7,127 bases of DNA from CAYQUL01 sp964568925 (GCA_964568925.1 CAZMSJ010000031.1:1-7127); one strand, 5' to 3'. Shown: positions 1 to 5,601, counted from the first letter of the stretch. Notes: generated from the sequence alone by a model not told the origin. A program made the numbers and translations.

Positions 1-3
1 AAA

Positions 4-29
4 TTAACCCACAGATATCTGTGGGTTAA
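4..29 (-). terminator. Palindromic hairpin terminator after mscL
   Basis: A perfect 26-bp palindrome (two 13-nt arms, 4-16 and 17-29) begins 19 nt past the mscL stop. As RNA it would form an 11-bp stem with a 4-nt loop. On the minus strand it is followed by TTT and then the window edge, so the full length of the U-tract cannot be seen. Position and symmetry fit a Rho-independent terminator for mscL. Being fully symmetric, it could also act on a gene arriving from the left. Confidence 0.7.
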
Positions 30-48
30 CTTCTTCATTTCAACACAA

Positions 49-450
49 TTATTTCTTGAGTGTTGATGTACAGAACTTACAGCGCTTTGCACCAATTGGT
101 ACAGCACTTAAGCAGTCTGGACAAATCTTTGTACTTGGGTCTACCTTCTGTCCCTTTTTCACTTTCTCCATAATTTTATTCATGGGAGTAACGACAAAGA
201 AGTAAATGACGGCAGCAATGGTTATAAATGAAATAACAGCATTGATGAAGTCTCCAATCATAAATTTACTATTGTTTACCGTAAATGAAATTGCAGAGAA
301 GTCTGGGGTTCCACCAAATGCTCCAATTAATGGAGTAACGATGTCTTTTACTAGTGCTGTCACAACAGCACCAAAAGCACCACCGATGACCACAGCAACT
401 GCGAGGTCAATCACGTTTCCACGAAGTATGTAATCTTTGAATCCTTTCAT
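49..450 (-). CDS. mscL: Large-conductance mechanosensitive channel MscL with C-terminal zinc ribbon
   Basis: MscL is a homopentameric inner-membrane channel that opens under membrane tension and releases solutes during osmotic down-shock. The 133-residue protein has the family layout. An N-terminal amphipathic segment (MKGFKDYILRGNVIDLAVAV) leads into the pore-lining TM1 (about 14-42). A short periplasmic loop (about 46-63) follows, then TM2 (about 66-88) and a basic cytoplasmic tail. The tail ends in two CxxC pairs (C110/C113 and C124/C127), a small zinc ribbon found in some MscL proteins but absent from the classic E. coli form. The ATG is supported by a GAGGTGA SD (minus strand of 458-464), 7 nt upstream. 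The gene is monocistronic and followed by a palindromic terminator; no convincing promoter was found in 451-530. The family call is secure; metal binding by the tail is inferred. Confidence 0.95.
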   Translation of the reverse strand: MKGFKDYILRGNVIDLAVAVVIGGAFGAVVTALVKDIVTPLIGAFGGTPDFSAISFTVNNSKFMIGDFINAVISFITIAAVIYFFVVTPMNKIMEKVKKGQKVDPSTKICPDCLSAVPIGAKRCKFCTSTLKK

Positions 451-530
451 TATTTGCTCACCTCATTTCTCATTTAAGCCTATCTTACCAGGTGGGTTCA
501 CATTCGGTAAGGTTTTCTTAGACAAAAATA

Positions 531-554
531 GGGGCTAATCGTTTGATTAGCCCC
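531..554 (-). terminator. Rho-independent terminator of the 560-991 gene
   Basis: A perfect 10-bp stem (531-540 pairing with 545-554, GGGGCTAATC) closes a 4-nt loop. On the minus strand it is followed by the U-rich run TATTTTTGT. It starts 5 nt after the stop codon of the minus-strand gene at 560-991, the textbook arrangement for an intrinsic terminator. It also insulates mscL from that gene. Confidence 0.9.
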
Positions 555-559
555 AGCAC

Positions 560-991
560 TTACGCAAATACGCTTTGGTTATCTGGAAGTCTCATCCAGG
601 TTGATACTTCATTTAGGAGTACCAGAGCCCTTTGTAAAAATGCTTCCTCACTTCCACGGTAATTATGTGAAATTTGAATATGACCACCGAGAAATTCGTT
701 GTTTGCATTCCATCGAGTAGAGTCACTTACTTTTTTAGTATCTCTAATGTATTGGATATGCAGAAATGAAATGTCATTGCCTTTTATCCAAGAAAGATGT
801 GCAAATCGAATCGTACCGTCGGGTATATGCTCAAAGTGGCTCAGTTCAACGTGAGTATCATTACTTTCAGTAACAAGGATCTCTTCCTTGTTTGGATGAA
901 AGTCATATGCACTATAGAGTGCGATAAGTTTGTCTAAAATATCTTGAAGATACTTCACACGATTTTCATGCAGCGCATACGTATACTTCAT
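560..991 (-). CDS. Soluble protein of unknown function (143 aa)
   Basis: I do not recognise this protein. It has no signal peptide, no membrane helix and no cysteine, so it is probably cytosolic. The N-terminal third (residues 1-30) looks helical. The middle has alternating polar and hydrophobic stretches typical of beta-strands and contains several histidines, for example in SHFEHIPDG and GGHIQISHNYRG. Residues 113-135 look like a helix. The overall impression is a small alpha/beta domain; no catalytic motif can be named. The ATG is well supported: an AAGGAGTG SD lies 5 nt upstream and a TATAAT promoter lies about 33 nt upstream. With its own terminator, this is a self-contained single-gene unit. 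That and the clean reading frame argue that it is a real gene. Confidence 0.8.
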   Translation of the reverse strand: MKYTYALHENRVKYLQDILDKLIALYSAYDFHPNKEEILVTESNDTHVELSHFEHIPDGTIRFAHLSWIKGNDISFLHIQYIRDTKKVSDSTRWNANNEFLGGHIQISHNYRGSEEAFLQRALVLLNEVSTWMRLPDNQSVFA

Positions 992-1024
992 GCAAACACT
1001 CCTTGTGTTGTAGATTACAGCCTT

Positions 1025-1054
1025 ATTATATCTAAATTAGTACCTGGAAGCCAA
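1025..1054 (-). promoter_or_regulatory. Sigma70-type promoter for the 560-991 gene
   Basis: On the minus strand a perfect -10 TATAAT (1025-1030) lies 18 nt downstream of a -35-like TTGGCT (1049-1054; 4 of 6 matches to TTGACA). Predicted initiation near 1018 gives a leader of about 26 nt carrying the AAGGAG SD, consistent with the start chosen for the downstream gene. Confidence 0.6.
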
Positions 1055-1095
1055 TTTAAGGGTGGGGGAGTGTAGAAGAAACTGGAAGGTACTCT

Positions 1096-1488
1096 TTACT
1101 TTTCAAGTACGGGAGGAAGAGGAGAACCTTCTTTAATGAATCGAATTGAAAGAGAATTGACACAATGGCGAGTGTCTTTTTCAGTTAATTTTTCACCTCT
1201 AAAAACGTGACCTAAATGGGCTTTGCAGTGGGTGCACGTAATTTCAGTTCTCCCATCAAGGATTGATTCAGGGGTTTCTGTTACTGCTCCAGGAAAGGTA
1301 TCATCAAATGCAGGCCAGCCACATGCTGCATCATATTTAGCTTTTGCAGAAAAGAGAGGAGTATTGCATCTGCGGCAGATATAGACACCATCTTCAAAAA
1401 AAGCATCATATTCACCACTAAATGGACGTTCTGTTCCCTTTGTTTCAATAATACGAGCTTCTTCTGGAGTTAGATTATTAAATGCCAT
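1096..1488 (-). CDS. msrB: Peptide-methionine (R)-S-oxide reductase MsrB
   Basis: MsrB reduces the R epimer of methionine sulfoxide in proteins back to methionine, normally recycled by thioredoxin. The 130-residue protein is a complete single-domain MsrB with no signal peptide, so cytosolic. Visible family marks are the structural zinc cysteines C38/C41 (CRRC) and C85/C88 (CTHC), the substrate-pocket motif CGWPAF (56-61), the HLGHVF segment (91-96), and the catalytic cysteine C109 in RHCVNSLSIRF. C56, just before GWPAF, is at the position of the usual resolving cysteine. No MsrA domain is fused, and no msrA is seen in the window. The ATG overlaps the tspO stop as TAATG, so translation is probably coupled to tspO; there is no separate promoter. 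No convincing terminator follows the gene. Confidence 0.97.
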   Translation of the reverse strand: MAFNNLTPEEARIIETKGTERPFSGEYDAFFEDGVYICRRCNTPLFSAKAKYDAACGWPAFDDTFPGAVTETPESILDGRTEITCTHCKAHLGHVFRGEKLTEKDTRHCVNSLSIRFIKEGSPLPPVLEK

Positions 1489-1976
1489 TAATTAAGTACA
1501 AAGATTGCGAAGTTTAAGAGCGTCGCAAATGATACCCATGCAAGGTATGGATAGAGAAGATACGCGCTTGTCGTATCAATCTTCTTAAACGCCTTAATTG
1601 TTTCAAAAATAAAGTACCACATAATAACAATCTCAACTAAACCTGCTGCAGGGTTTTTGAATGTGAAGAAGAATATTGACCAGAGGAAGTTTAAGAAAAG
1701 CTGTTTGAAAAAGAGGCTCATTGCATGTGCCTTCACCTTTTTGTCAATTTTTTTGTTCCAAACGATATAGAGTGAGACACCCATCAATGCAAAGAGAAGT
1801 GTCCATACAGGCCCAAATACCCAATTTGGAGGGCTAAAGAATGGTTTGTTTAAGGTTACGTACCAAGTGTTAATTGCGTTCACGGTAAAGAGAGAACCAA
1901 AGATCCCTGCACCTTCAGAAACGAGAAGGGAGAGAACAAGCTTTTTTACATTTATCTTTTGAAGATTTATACCCAT
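1488..1976 (-). CDS. tspO: TspO/MBR-family membrane protein
   Basis: TspO proteins (bacterial relatives of the mitochondrial translocator protein) are five-helix membrane proteins that bind porphyrins and are linked to stress and tetrapyrrole handling; their exact reaction is debated. Numbered from the ATG at 1976 (162 aa), helices lie at about 13-33, 53-73, 84-105, 109-128 and 138-160. Signature stretches are WYVTLNKPFFSPPNWVFGPV (38-57) with WTLLFALMG after it, LNFLW (95-99), and PYLAWVSFATLLNFAI (143-158). I prefer the ATG at 1976 over an in-frame GTG at 1991, which would add five residues (MYSEC). A TATAGT -10 hexamer lies between the two, placing initiation at the ATG, and the N-terminus from the ATG is the more family-like one. 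The stop overlaps the msrB start (TAATG), making a tspO-msrB operon; both functions point to oxidative stress. Divergent from ychF. Confidence 0.93.
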   Translation of the reverse strand: MGINLQKINVKKLVLSLLVSEGAGIFGSLFTVNAINTWYVTLNKPFFSPPNWVFGPVWTLLFALMGVSLYIVWNKKIDKKVKAHAMSLFFKQLFLNFLWSIFFFTFKNPAAGLVEIVIMWYFIFETIKAFKKIDTTSAYLLYPYLAWVSFATLLNFAIFVLN

Positions 1977-1982
1977 ACATTC

Positions 1983-1988
1983 ACTATA
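1983..1988 (-). promoter_or_regulatory. Probable -10 element of the tspO-msrB operon
   Basis: TATAGT on the minus strand (5 of 6 matches to TATAAT) ends 6 nt before the ATG at 1976. The expected start of transcription therefore falls on or next to the A of the start codon, giving a leaderless mRNA. No good -35 is seen at 16-18 nt. The GTG at 1991 would lie upstream of the transcript, which is why it was not chosen as start. Confidence 0.45.
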
Positions 1989-2033
1989 CACTCTTCTTAA
2001 TGGTCAAGGAAATGAATGTTCATTGAATCGATT

Positions 2034-2042
2034 TGGTATAAT
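2034..2042 (+). promoter_or_regulatory. Extended -10 promoter of ychF, leaderless start predicted
   Basis: TGGTATAAT is an extended -10 element (TGn followed by a perfect TATAAT, 2037-2042). It ends 8 nt before the ychF ATG, so the transcript should begin within about 2 nt of the start codon. There is no SD in the remaining CGCAGAAT. No convincing -35 lies at the usual distance, which the extended -10 could compensate for. Confidence 0.65.
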
Positions 2043-2050
2043 CGCAGAAT

Positions 2051-3145
2051 ATGTCTCTTTCAATTGGTATCGTAGGTCTTCCAAATGTAGGGAAATCAAC
2101 TCTCTTTAACGCACTGCTTAAAAAGCAGCAGGCGTATGCTGCCAATTTTCCGTTTGCAACCATTGAACCAAACATTGGTATTGTTCCAGTTCCTGACGAG
2201 AGACTTACAAAGCTGGCTGAGGTAACAAAAGAAGCTGACAAGCTTGAAAAGTTGCCACCTGAAGTACAGGCAACCGTTGAGTTTGTGGACATTGCAGGCC
2301 TTATCGCTGGTGCACATAAAGGAGAAGGACTTGGAAACAAATTCTTAAGTCATATTCGTGAAGTTGATGCCATTTGCCACGTTGTCCGTCTTTTTACTGA
2401 TGCAGATATTGTAAAAGAGGGGAGTGTTGACCCAGATGTTGATTTCTCAGTTATTGAGACAGAGTTACTGATGTCAGACCTTGCAACGGTAGAAGGATCT
2501 CTTGATAGAAGTAAAAAAGCGACAGAAGTAACTAAATCTGCTTTAACAAAATTAAAAGAGGCTTTGTCCGCAGGCAAGCCTGCTCGCGAAGTTGTCTTTA
2601 CTGAGCCAGAAGCACTTGAGGCAAGACAGCTTCATTTGCTAACCGCAAAGCCAATCTTAGTTGCATTAAATTGTGATGAGGACTCTCTCAAAGATTCTTT
2701 GCAAATTGAAACTACCTTTGCGACACAAAACAACTTGCTTGTTGATCAAGTCGTTGCAATTTCAGCCAGAACAGAAGAGCAGCTCTCAGGATTTACAGAT
2801 GAAGAAGCAGCTAGTTATTTGGCTGACTTAGGAGTCAACAAGTCAGGTCTTGAACGCTTAATTAAAAAAGGATTTTCAACTCTTGGACTTATTTCATTTT
2901 TAACAGCAGGGGAGAAAGAAGTACGTGCTTGGACCATTAAGAATGGGATTACTGCTCAAATGGCAGCAGGGGTAATTCACAATGACTTTGTTAAAAAGTT
3001 TATTAAAGCTGATGTTGTTGATTATGAATCCTTTGTTTCACTTGTTGGTTGGAAAGCGTGTCGTGAACAAGGAAAAGTGAGAAGTGAGGGCCGTGACTAC
3101 ATTATGAAAGATGGTGACATTGTTGAGTTTAAGATTGGTGCATAA
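2051..3145 (+). CDS. ychF: Redox- and ribosome-associated P-loop ATPase/GTPase YchF (OLA1 family)
   Basis: YchF is a near-universal Obg-family P-loop NTPase that hydrolyses ATP in preference to GTP, associates with ribosomes and modulates stress responses. The 364-residue length is normal. Motifs in order: G1 P-loop GLPNVGKST (9-17), switch I with T37 in FATIEPN, G3 DIAG (80-83) leading into the family-typical GLIAGAHKGEGLGN, and the NCDE sequence after LVAL that stands at the G4 position and fits the NxxE form linked to ATP preference. The coiled-coil insert lies at about 140-175. The C-terminal TGS domain starts near FLTAGEKEVRAW and ends with the typical KDGDIVEF. The ATG follows an extended -10 by 8 nt and has no SD, so translation is predicted to start on a leaderless mRNA. 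It is divergent from tspO (74 nt between starts); no clear terminator hairpin follows. Confidence 0.98.
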   Translation: MSLSIGIVGLPNVGKSTLFNALLKKQQAYAANFPFATIEPNIGIVPVPDERLTKLAEVTKEADKLEKLPPEVQATVEFVDIAGLIAGAHKGEGLGNKFLSHIREVDAICHVVRLFTDADIVKEGSVDPDVDFSVIETELLMSDLATVEGSLDRSKKATEVTKSALTKLKEALSAGKPAREVVFTEPEALEARQLHLLTAKPILVALNCDEDSLKDSLQIETTFATQNNLLVDQVVAISARTEEQLSGFTDEEAASYLADLGVNKSGLERLIKKGFSTLGLISFLTAGEKEVRAWTIKNGITAQMAAGVIHNDFVKKFIKADVVDYESFVSLVGWKACREQGKVRSEGRDYIMKDGDIVEFKIGA

Positions 3146-3176
3146 CAAGAAACTTACCTCATTTCTCCTGTACTCT

Positions 3177-3204
3177 TTGCAAAAATCCCATAATAGTATA
3201 TACT
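3177..3204 (+). promoter_or_regulatory. Promoter for the small membrane protein gene at 3240
   Basis: TTGCAA (3177-3182; 4 of 6 matches to TTGACA) and TATACT (3199-3204; 5 of 6 matches to TATAAT) are separated by 16 nt. Predicted initiation near 3211 gives a leader of about 29 nt with the AAGGAG SD (3226-3231), 8 nt before the ATG. The gene is thus independently transcribed from ychF. Confidence 0.55.
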
Positions 3205-3239
3205 TCACCTGATTAGCTGATATCTAAGGAGCTTTACGC

Positions 3240-3596
3240 ATGAATGATATATCTGCTGGATTTGTTCTTGTTGCGCTATTTCTGATTCCTGGTCTTCTGG
3301 TATATCTTTTCATTATTCCAGAACGAGCCAGATATCGACGTATGAAGGTACGTGCCTATGAAAGCCTTGAGTATGCACAACTTTTGGCAAAACACTTTAA
3401 GATGTCTCAGGACAGAATAGAGCAAATTATCTCGATAGAGGCTGATCCTGTACTTGGGAATGAGTATGCCAAACTTGAGCAAGCACTTAATCTGTTTGCA
3501 AGCATTTGTCTTCAGAACAACATCGCTGACCCATATGCTGAACGTGAACGGATTGGAGAAGAAGAATGCAGTGAATACGATGATTATCCTGTTTAA
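3240..3596 (+). CDS. Single-span membrane protein of unknown function (118 aa)
   Basis: I do not recognise this protein. Residues about 6-27 (AGFVLVALFLIPGLLVYLFI) form one strongly hydrophobic helix close to the N-terminus, followed by a very basic stretch (PERARYRRMKVR). By the positive-inside rule this favours the N-terminus outside and a cytoplasmic C-terminal domain. The rest (about 40-108) looks helical, for example YAQLLAKHFKMSQDRIEQII and LEQALNLFASICLQNNIA. The tail is acidic and tyrosine-rich (EEECSEYDDYPV). The start is supported by an AAGGAG SD 8 nt upstream and a recognisable promoter. It is convergent with two minus-strand genes that also encode small proteins with one N-terminal membrane helix, with a hairpin between them. 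It could be a membrane-tethered adaptor, but no function can be assigned. Confidence 0.8.
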   Translation: MNDISAGFVLVALFLIPGLLVYLFIIPERARYRRMKVRAYESLEYAQLLAKHFKMSQDRIEQIISIEADPVLGNEYAKLEQALNLFASICLQNNIADPYAERERIGEEECSEYDDYPV

Positions 3597-3644
3597 TCTG
3601 CTACCTGTGTGGTAAACAACTGAATTAAAATAAACGTAATGAAA

Positions 3645-3667
3645 AAGGGCTGACTAGGTCAGCCCTT
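3645..3667 (-). terminator. Hairpin terminator between convergent genes
   Basis: A perfect 10-bp stem (3645-3654 with 3658-3667, AAGGGCTGAC) closes a 3-nt TAG loop. On the minus strand the stem runs into TTTTTC, a good U-tract, so it should terminate the minus-strand operon ending at 3676. In the plus direction it follows the gene ending at 3596, but the downstream run is only CTTCACTG. Plus-strand termination would therefore be weaker, though it may still serve both sides. Confidence 0.85.
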
Positions 3668-3675
3668 CACTGTGT

Positions 3676-4026
3676 CTAAATGTCGGGAGAGCGTATTTGA
3701 TTCTTGTCCTTCAGTTTTTGAATTTGACTCTTCAGCTTAAAAAACGTAACGGCAATTGCACTAGAATATTTTGACGCCGTTGCGATCTCAATAGCTCTAT
3801 CTATCCCCACCAAGTCGTTTTGATCAAGCAGTTGCAATACTTTGTTTTGTATCTTGCTTGAAACCTCAGTAATACTGTTGCTGTCAGAACTGATACCGAA
3901 GAAGTCAAAAAACTGTTTGTCTTTTTTCTGACTAGAACTGCTTGGTCCTGATAAGATAATCAGTGAAACGTAATAGACGACTATTACGAGAAAAACCACA
4001 ATACCAATTACTAAACCATCAGGCAT
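3676..4026 (-). CDS. Single-span membrane protein of unknown function (116 aa), second gene of operon
   Basis: I do not recognise this protein. Residues about 4-26 (GLVIGIVVFLVIVVYYVSLI) form one transmembrane helix. A serine-rich linker (GPSSSSQKKDK) and a soluble, probably helical domain (about 52-110: SKIQNKVLQLLDQNDLVGID, then IEIATASKYSSAIAVTFFKL and a lysine-rich helix) follow. The soluble part is rich in small and helical residues and ends SPDI; no catalytic motif is visible. The ATG has its own strong SD, AAAAGGAG, 7 nt upstream, embedded in the last codons of the preceding gene. The two genes share one reading frame, separated only by TGA-AAC-ATG. A terminator with a U-tract lies 9 nt downstream. 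It is probably co-translated with its neighbour, and the two may act together at the membrane; that is inference. Confidence 0.8.
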   Translation of the reverse strand: MPDGLVIGIVVFLVIVVYYVSLIILSGPSSSSQKKDKQFFDFFGISSDSNSITEVSSKIQNKVLQLLDQNDLVGIDRAIEIATASKYSSAIAVTFFKLKSQIQKLKDKNQIRSPDI

Positions 4027-4029
4027 GTT

Positions 4030-4428
4030 TCAACTCCTTTTGCAGTCTTCAGTACTTACGGGTATGTTTCCCTCAGTCATAACATCATTAAGATGTTTTC
4101 CAAAAAGGATGAAAAGCATCTGATCGAGAACTTGTTTCCGGCTCTCAGTTAGTGTCAGCGCCTTTTCTCTAATGATCTTGTCATGAATTTCTGGACGATA
4201 GTCCTTTGGTGAAAAACCCAATAAGAATGTGAATGTTCCAACATAGAAATCATCATCCGTTTTAAGTGGGAATGGCGATCTCTTTTTTTTGATGTCATCC
4301 ACCTTGTCCCTTCGAGCCTCCCGTTCTGCTCGTTTTTGGGCACTGGCTATTGCATCCATGATCAGCCAAACACCAGAGATTACAAAGACTACAGAGATCA
4401 CCGTTCCCAAAATTTCTGCTAGTGTCAT
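4030..4428 (-). CDS. Single-span membrane protein of unknown function (132 aa), first gene of operon
   Basis: I do not recognise this protein. It has one N-terminal membrane helix (about 4-26, EILGTVISVVFVISGVWLIM), then a highly charged, probably alpha-helical stretch (AQKRAEREARRDKVDDIKKK). A region with aromatic residues (DDDFYVGTFTFLLGFSPKDY) and a C-terminal part that looks helical (about 83-117) follow. The basic stretch after the helix suggests the bulk is cytoplasmic. The ATG has a GGGAG SD 7-8 nt upstream and a promoter with a perfect -35. It ends with TGA, the only TGA stop among the complete genes here; the SD for the next gene lies in its last codons. Genes with an N-terminal anchor followed by a helical charged segment often encode scaffolds or adaptors, but I assign no function. 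Confidence 0.8.
   Translation of the reverse strand: MTLAEILGTVISVVFVISGVWLIMDAIASAQKRAEREARRDKVDDIKKKRSPFPLKTDDDFYVGTFTFLLGFSPKDYRPEIHDKIIREKALTLTESRKQVLDQMLFILFGKHLNDVMTEGNIPVSTEDCKRS
4034..4039 (-). promoter_or_regulatory. Strong SD that separates two same-frame genes
   Basis: AAGGAG (within AAAAGGAG, minus strand) sits 7 nt before the ATG at 4026 and overlaps the final codons of the upstream gene. Its presence shows the downstream ORF is initiated separately, rather than being the tail of the upstream protein cut off by a nonsense mutation. Confidence 0.75.
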
Positions 4429-4462
4429 TTATATTCTCCCGTGAAACGTGTGCGAGGAGCAA

Positions 4463-4491
4463 ATAGTATCGGGAAACGATGTTAGTGTCAA
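4463..4491 (-). promoter_or_regulatory. Promoter of the two-gene membrane protein operon
   Basis: On the minus strand a perfect -35 TTGACA (4486-4491) is 17 nt from a weaker -10 TACTAT (4463-4468; 4 of 6 matches). Initiation near 4456 gives a leader of about 27 nt carrying the GGGAG SD. The -35 lies just 11 nt past the fic stop. No terminator hairpin separates fic from this operon, so some read-through from fic is possible. Confidence 0.65.
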
Positions 4492-4502
4492 CCTATAGAG
4501 GA

Positions 4503-5486
4503 TTATGTGAGTTCATAATAGACCCCTTTGGTGGAGCCTAACTTCCTGATAAACCCACCTTTTTGTAAAGAAAGAAGATCGTACCGCAATGTTCGCTCGT
4601 TTACTTGTAGAAATCTTCTTCTAATTTGATCAAAGTTGACCAGTTTGTGATCTTTAATGATTTGTACAATTTCAGCTCTTCTGGGCAGGAGAAAATCCTC
4701 AGGTTCAACATTCTTTTTAGAAAGAATCGTCTCTCGTGCAGTTTTTGCCGTTTGTGCTATTGCGGTGAGCATAAAGGCGACATACTCAGTTAAGTCCTTT
4801 TCTGGCTCTTCAAGCATGCGGTAGTACTCACTTCGATGGTTTTCGTAATACTCTTCAATTGAGAGCATTCCTTTCATGCCATATCCACCGTGTGACAGTA
4901 CCTTTTGTATCAAAAGTCTGCCAACTCGACCATTCCCATCTAAAAATGGGTGAATCTTTTCAAATATATAGTGGGCGATAACTGCTTTAATTGGTACAAA
5001 CCGCTCTTTGTCGCTGTTTATGTATTTAACGAGCCGTGTTACGGCCGCAGGCACTTGGCGGGGAGAGGGTGGCATATAAATGGCAATACCTGCACTATTA
5101 AAGATAGCTTCCATGTTTCGTCGGAGTTTGCCTAAATTGTCTGACTCTGTTAACCCCTGCATCGCAAGCTTGTGTATGGTCAAAATATCCTTTTCGACAA
5201 AGTCTTTCTGTGCCTTTTCTTGAATCCAGCTCATGGCCTTCAAAATATTCGTGATTTCAGCCTTTTTCTGATCTTTTGAGGCAACATGGGTTAATTCATC
5301 AAGGGTTAATGTGTTTCCTTCGATGCGGGCAGAGAAGAGAGAGCTCTTTAGGTGTGACTGGCGACGAAGATTAACCTCTACCGCCTCTGGAACGACTACC
5401 GCGTCTATTACATGCTTTGAAGCTTCGATGTCTGACAGTAGCTCTGAAATCTCTGGTGTGAGCGTGTAAATAGGGGGAATGAGCAT
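4503..5486 (-). CDS. Fic-family protein (probable AMP-transferase) with N-terminal inhibitory motif and C-terminal winged helix
   Basis: Fic enzymes transfer AMP (or another phosphate-containing group) from a nucleotide to a protein hydroxyl. From the ATG at 5486 the protein has 327 residues. The full core motif HPFLDGNGRVGR is at 179-190, with catalytic H179 plus D183, N185, R187 and R190. An inhibitory helix motif, SARIEGN (52-58, E56 the inhibitory glutamate), precedes the Fic fold, as in self-inhibited class II Fic proteins. The substrate-binding flap region lies near MPPSPRQVP (138-146). Residues about 266-327 look like a winged helix-turn-helix (QIRRRFLQVNERTLRYDLLS). No separate antitoxin gene is seen. 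The same frame extends to a TTG at 5543 (346 aa), but those codons are built from a 10-bp repeat, and family members commonly begin near the IPP seen right after this ATG. No SD precedes the ATG. The target is unknown; stress control is likely. Confidence 0.92.
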   Translation of the reverse strand: MLIPPIYTLTPEISELLSDIEASKHVIDAVVVPEAVEVNLRRQSHLKSSLFSARIEGNTLTLDELTHVASKDQKKAEITNILKAMSWIQEKAQKDFVEKDILTIHKLAMQGLTESDNLGKLRRNMEAIFNSAGIAIYMPPSPRQVPAAVTRLVKYINSDKERFVPIKAVIAHYIFEKIHPFLDGNGRVGRLLIQKVLSHGGYGMKGMLSIEEYYENHRSEYYRMLEEPEKDLTEYVAFMLTAIAQTAKTARETILSKKNVEPEDFLLPRRAEIVQIIKDHKLVNFDQIRRRFLQVNERTLRYDLLSLQKGGFIRKLGSTKGVYYELT

Positions 5487-5497
5487 AATTGACTTTA

Positions 5498-5540
5498 CCA
5501 GATACTGCCAATACTTGCCAGATAATTCCTGATATTGCCA
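5498..5540. repeat. Four tandem ~10-bp repeats upstream of fic (possible operator)
   Basis: Four adjacent units, CCAGATACTG, CCAATACTTG, CCAGATAATT and CCTGATATTG, are followed by a partial CCA. The consensus is CCAGATATTG; unit 2 fits best as a one-base slip (CCA-ATACTTG). The 10-bp phase matches one DNA helical turn, so all copies face the same side. They end 11 nt upstream of the chosen fic ATG and lie in the 115-nt divergent spacer shared with rpsF. A role as operator for the winged helix of Fic is an inference. Confidence 0.55.
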
Positions 5541-5564
5541 CAAATTTTAATTGATCCCCTTATA

Positions 5565-5594
5565 TTGCGCCTAGCGTAGAGCGTATGTTATACT
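5565..5594 (+). promoter_or_regulatory. Promoter of the rpsF operon, leaderless start predicted
   Basis: An extended -10, TGTTATACT (TGn plus TATACT, 5589-5594; 5 of 6 matches), ends 7 nt before the rpsF ATG, so transcription should begin at or one base from the start codon. A weak -35-like TTGCGC (5565-5570) lies 18 nt upstream. There is no SD between the -10 and the ATG (CTCGCCAAT). Divergent to fic; the repeat block lies 24 nt further upstream. Confidence 0.65.
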
Positions 5595-5601
5595 CGCCAA
5601 T

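Noticed and set aside
206..433. Open frame on the plus strand within mscL
   Set aside because: It lies wholly antisense to a well-conserved gene, with no family match or SD; judged a chance shadow frame.
481..530. TTACC/GGTAA inverted repeat and weak -10-like TAAGAT upstream of mscL
   Set aside because: Five-base arms with a long loop and a 4-of-6 hexamer without a credible -35 are expected by chance in AT-rich DNA.
1060..1112. Possible terminator after msrB
   Set aside because: Only a 5-bp GTACT/AGTAC pairing within the last msrB codons and no U-tract; too weak to annotate.
1977..1991. GTG start for tspO five codons upstream
   Set aside because: A likely -10 (TATAGT) lies downstream of this GTG, no SD precedes it, and the ATG at 1976 gives a more usual TspO N-terminus.
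2020..2340. Minus-strand open frames across the start of ychF
   Set aside because: They are antisense to the conserved GTPase domain, low in recognisable protein features and without start signals.
4030..4032. TGA possibly recoded (as glycine or tryptophan), merging the two membrane genes
   Set aside because: Long conserved genes such as ychF, fic, ssb and rpsF contain no in-frame TGA, and glycine and tryptophan are encoded by normal codons. The second gene also has its own strong SD.
4503..5486. Fic as the toxin of a two-gene toxin-antitoxin module
   Set aside because: The inhibitory motif (SARIEGN) is inside the same protein and neither adjacent gene resembles an antitoxin, so a self-inhibited single-gene Fic is the simpler reading.
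5487..5543. Extension of the Fic protein by 19 residues to a TTG start
   Set aside because: The added codons consist mainly of the 10-bp repeat and give a repetitive WQY-type peptide unlike Fic N-termini; the ATG at 5486 is followed by a family-like IPP start.
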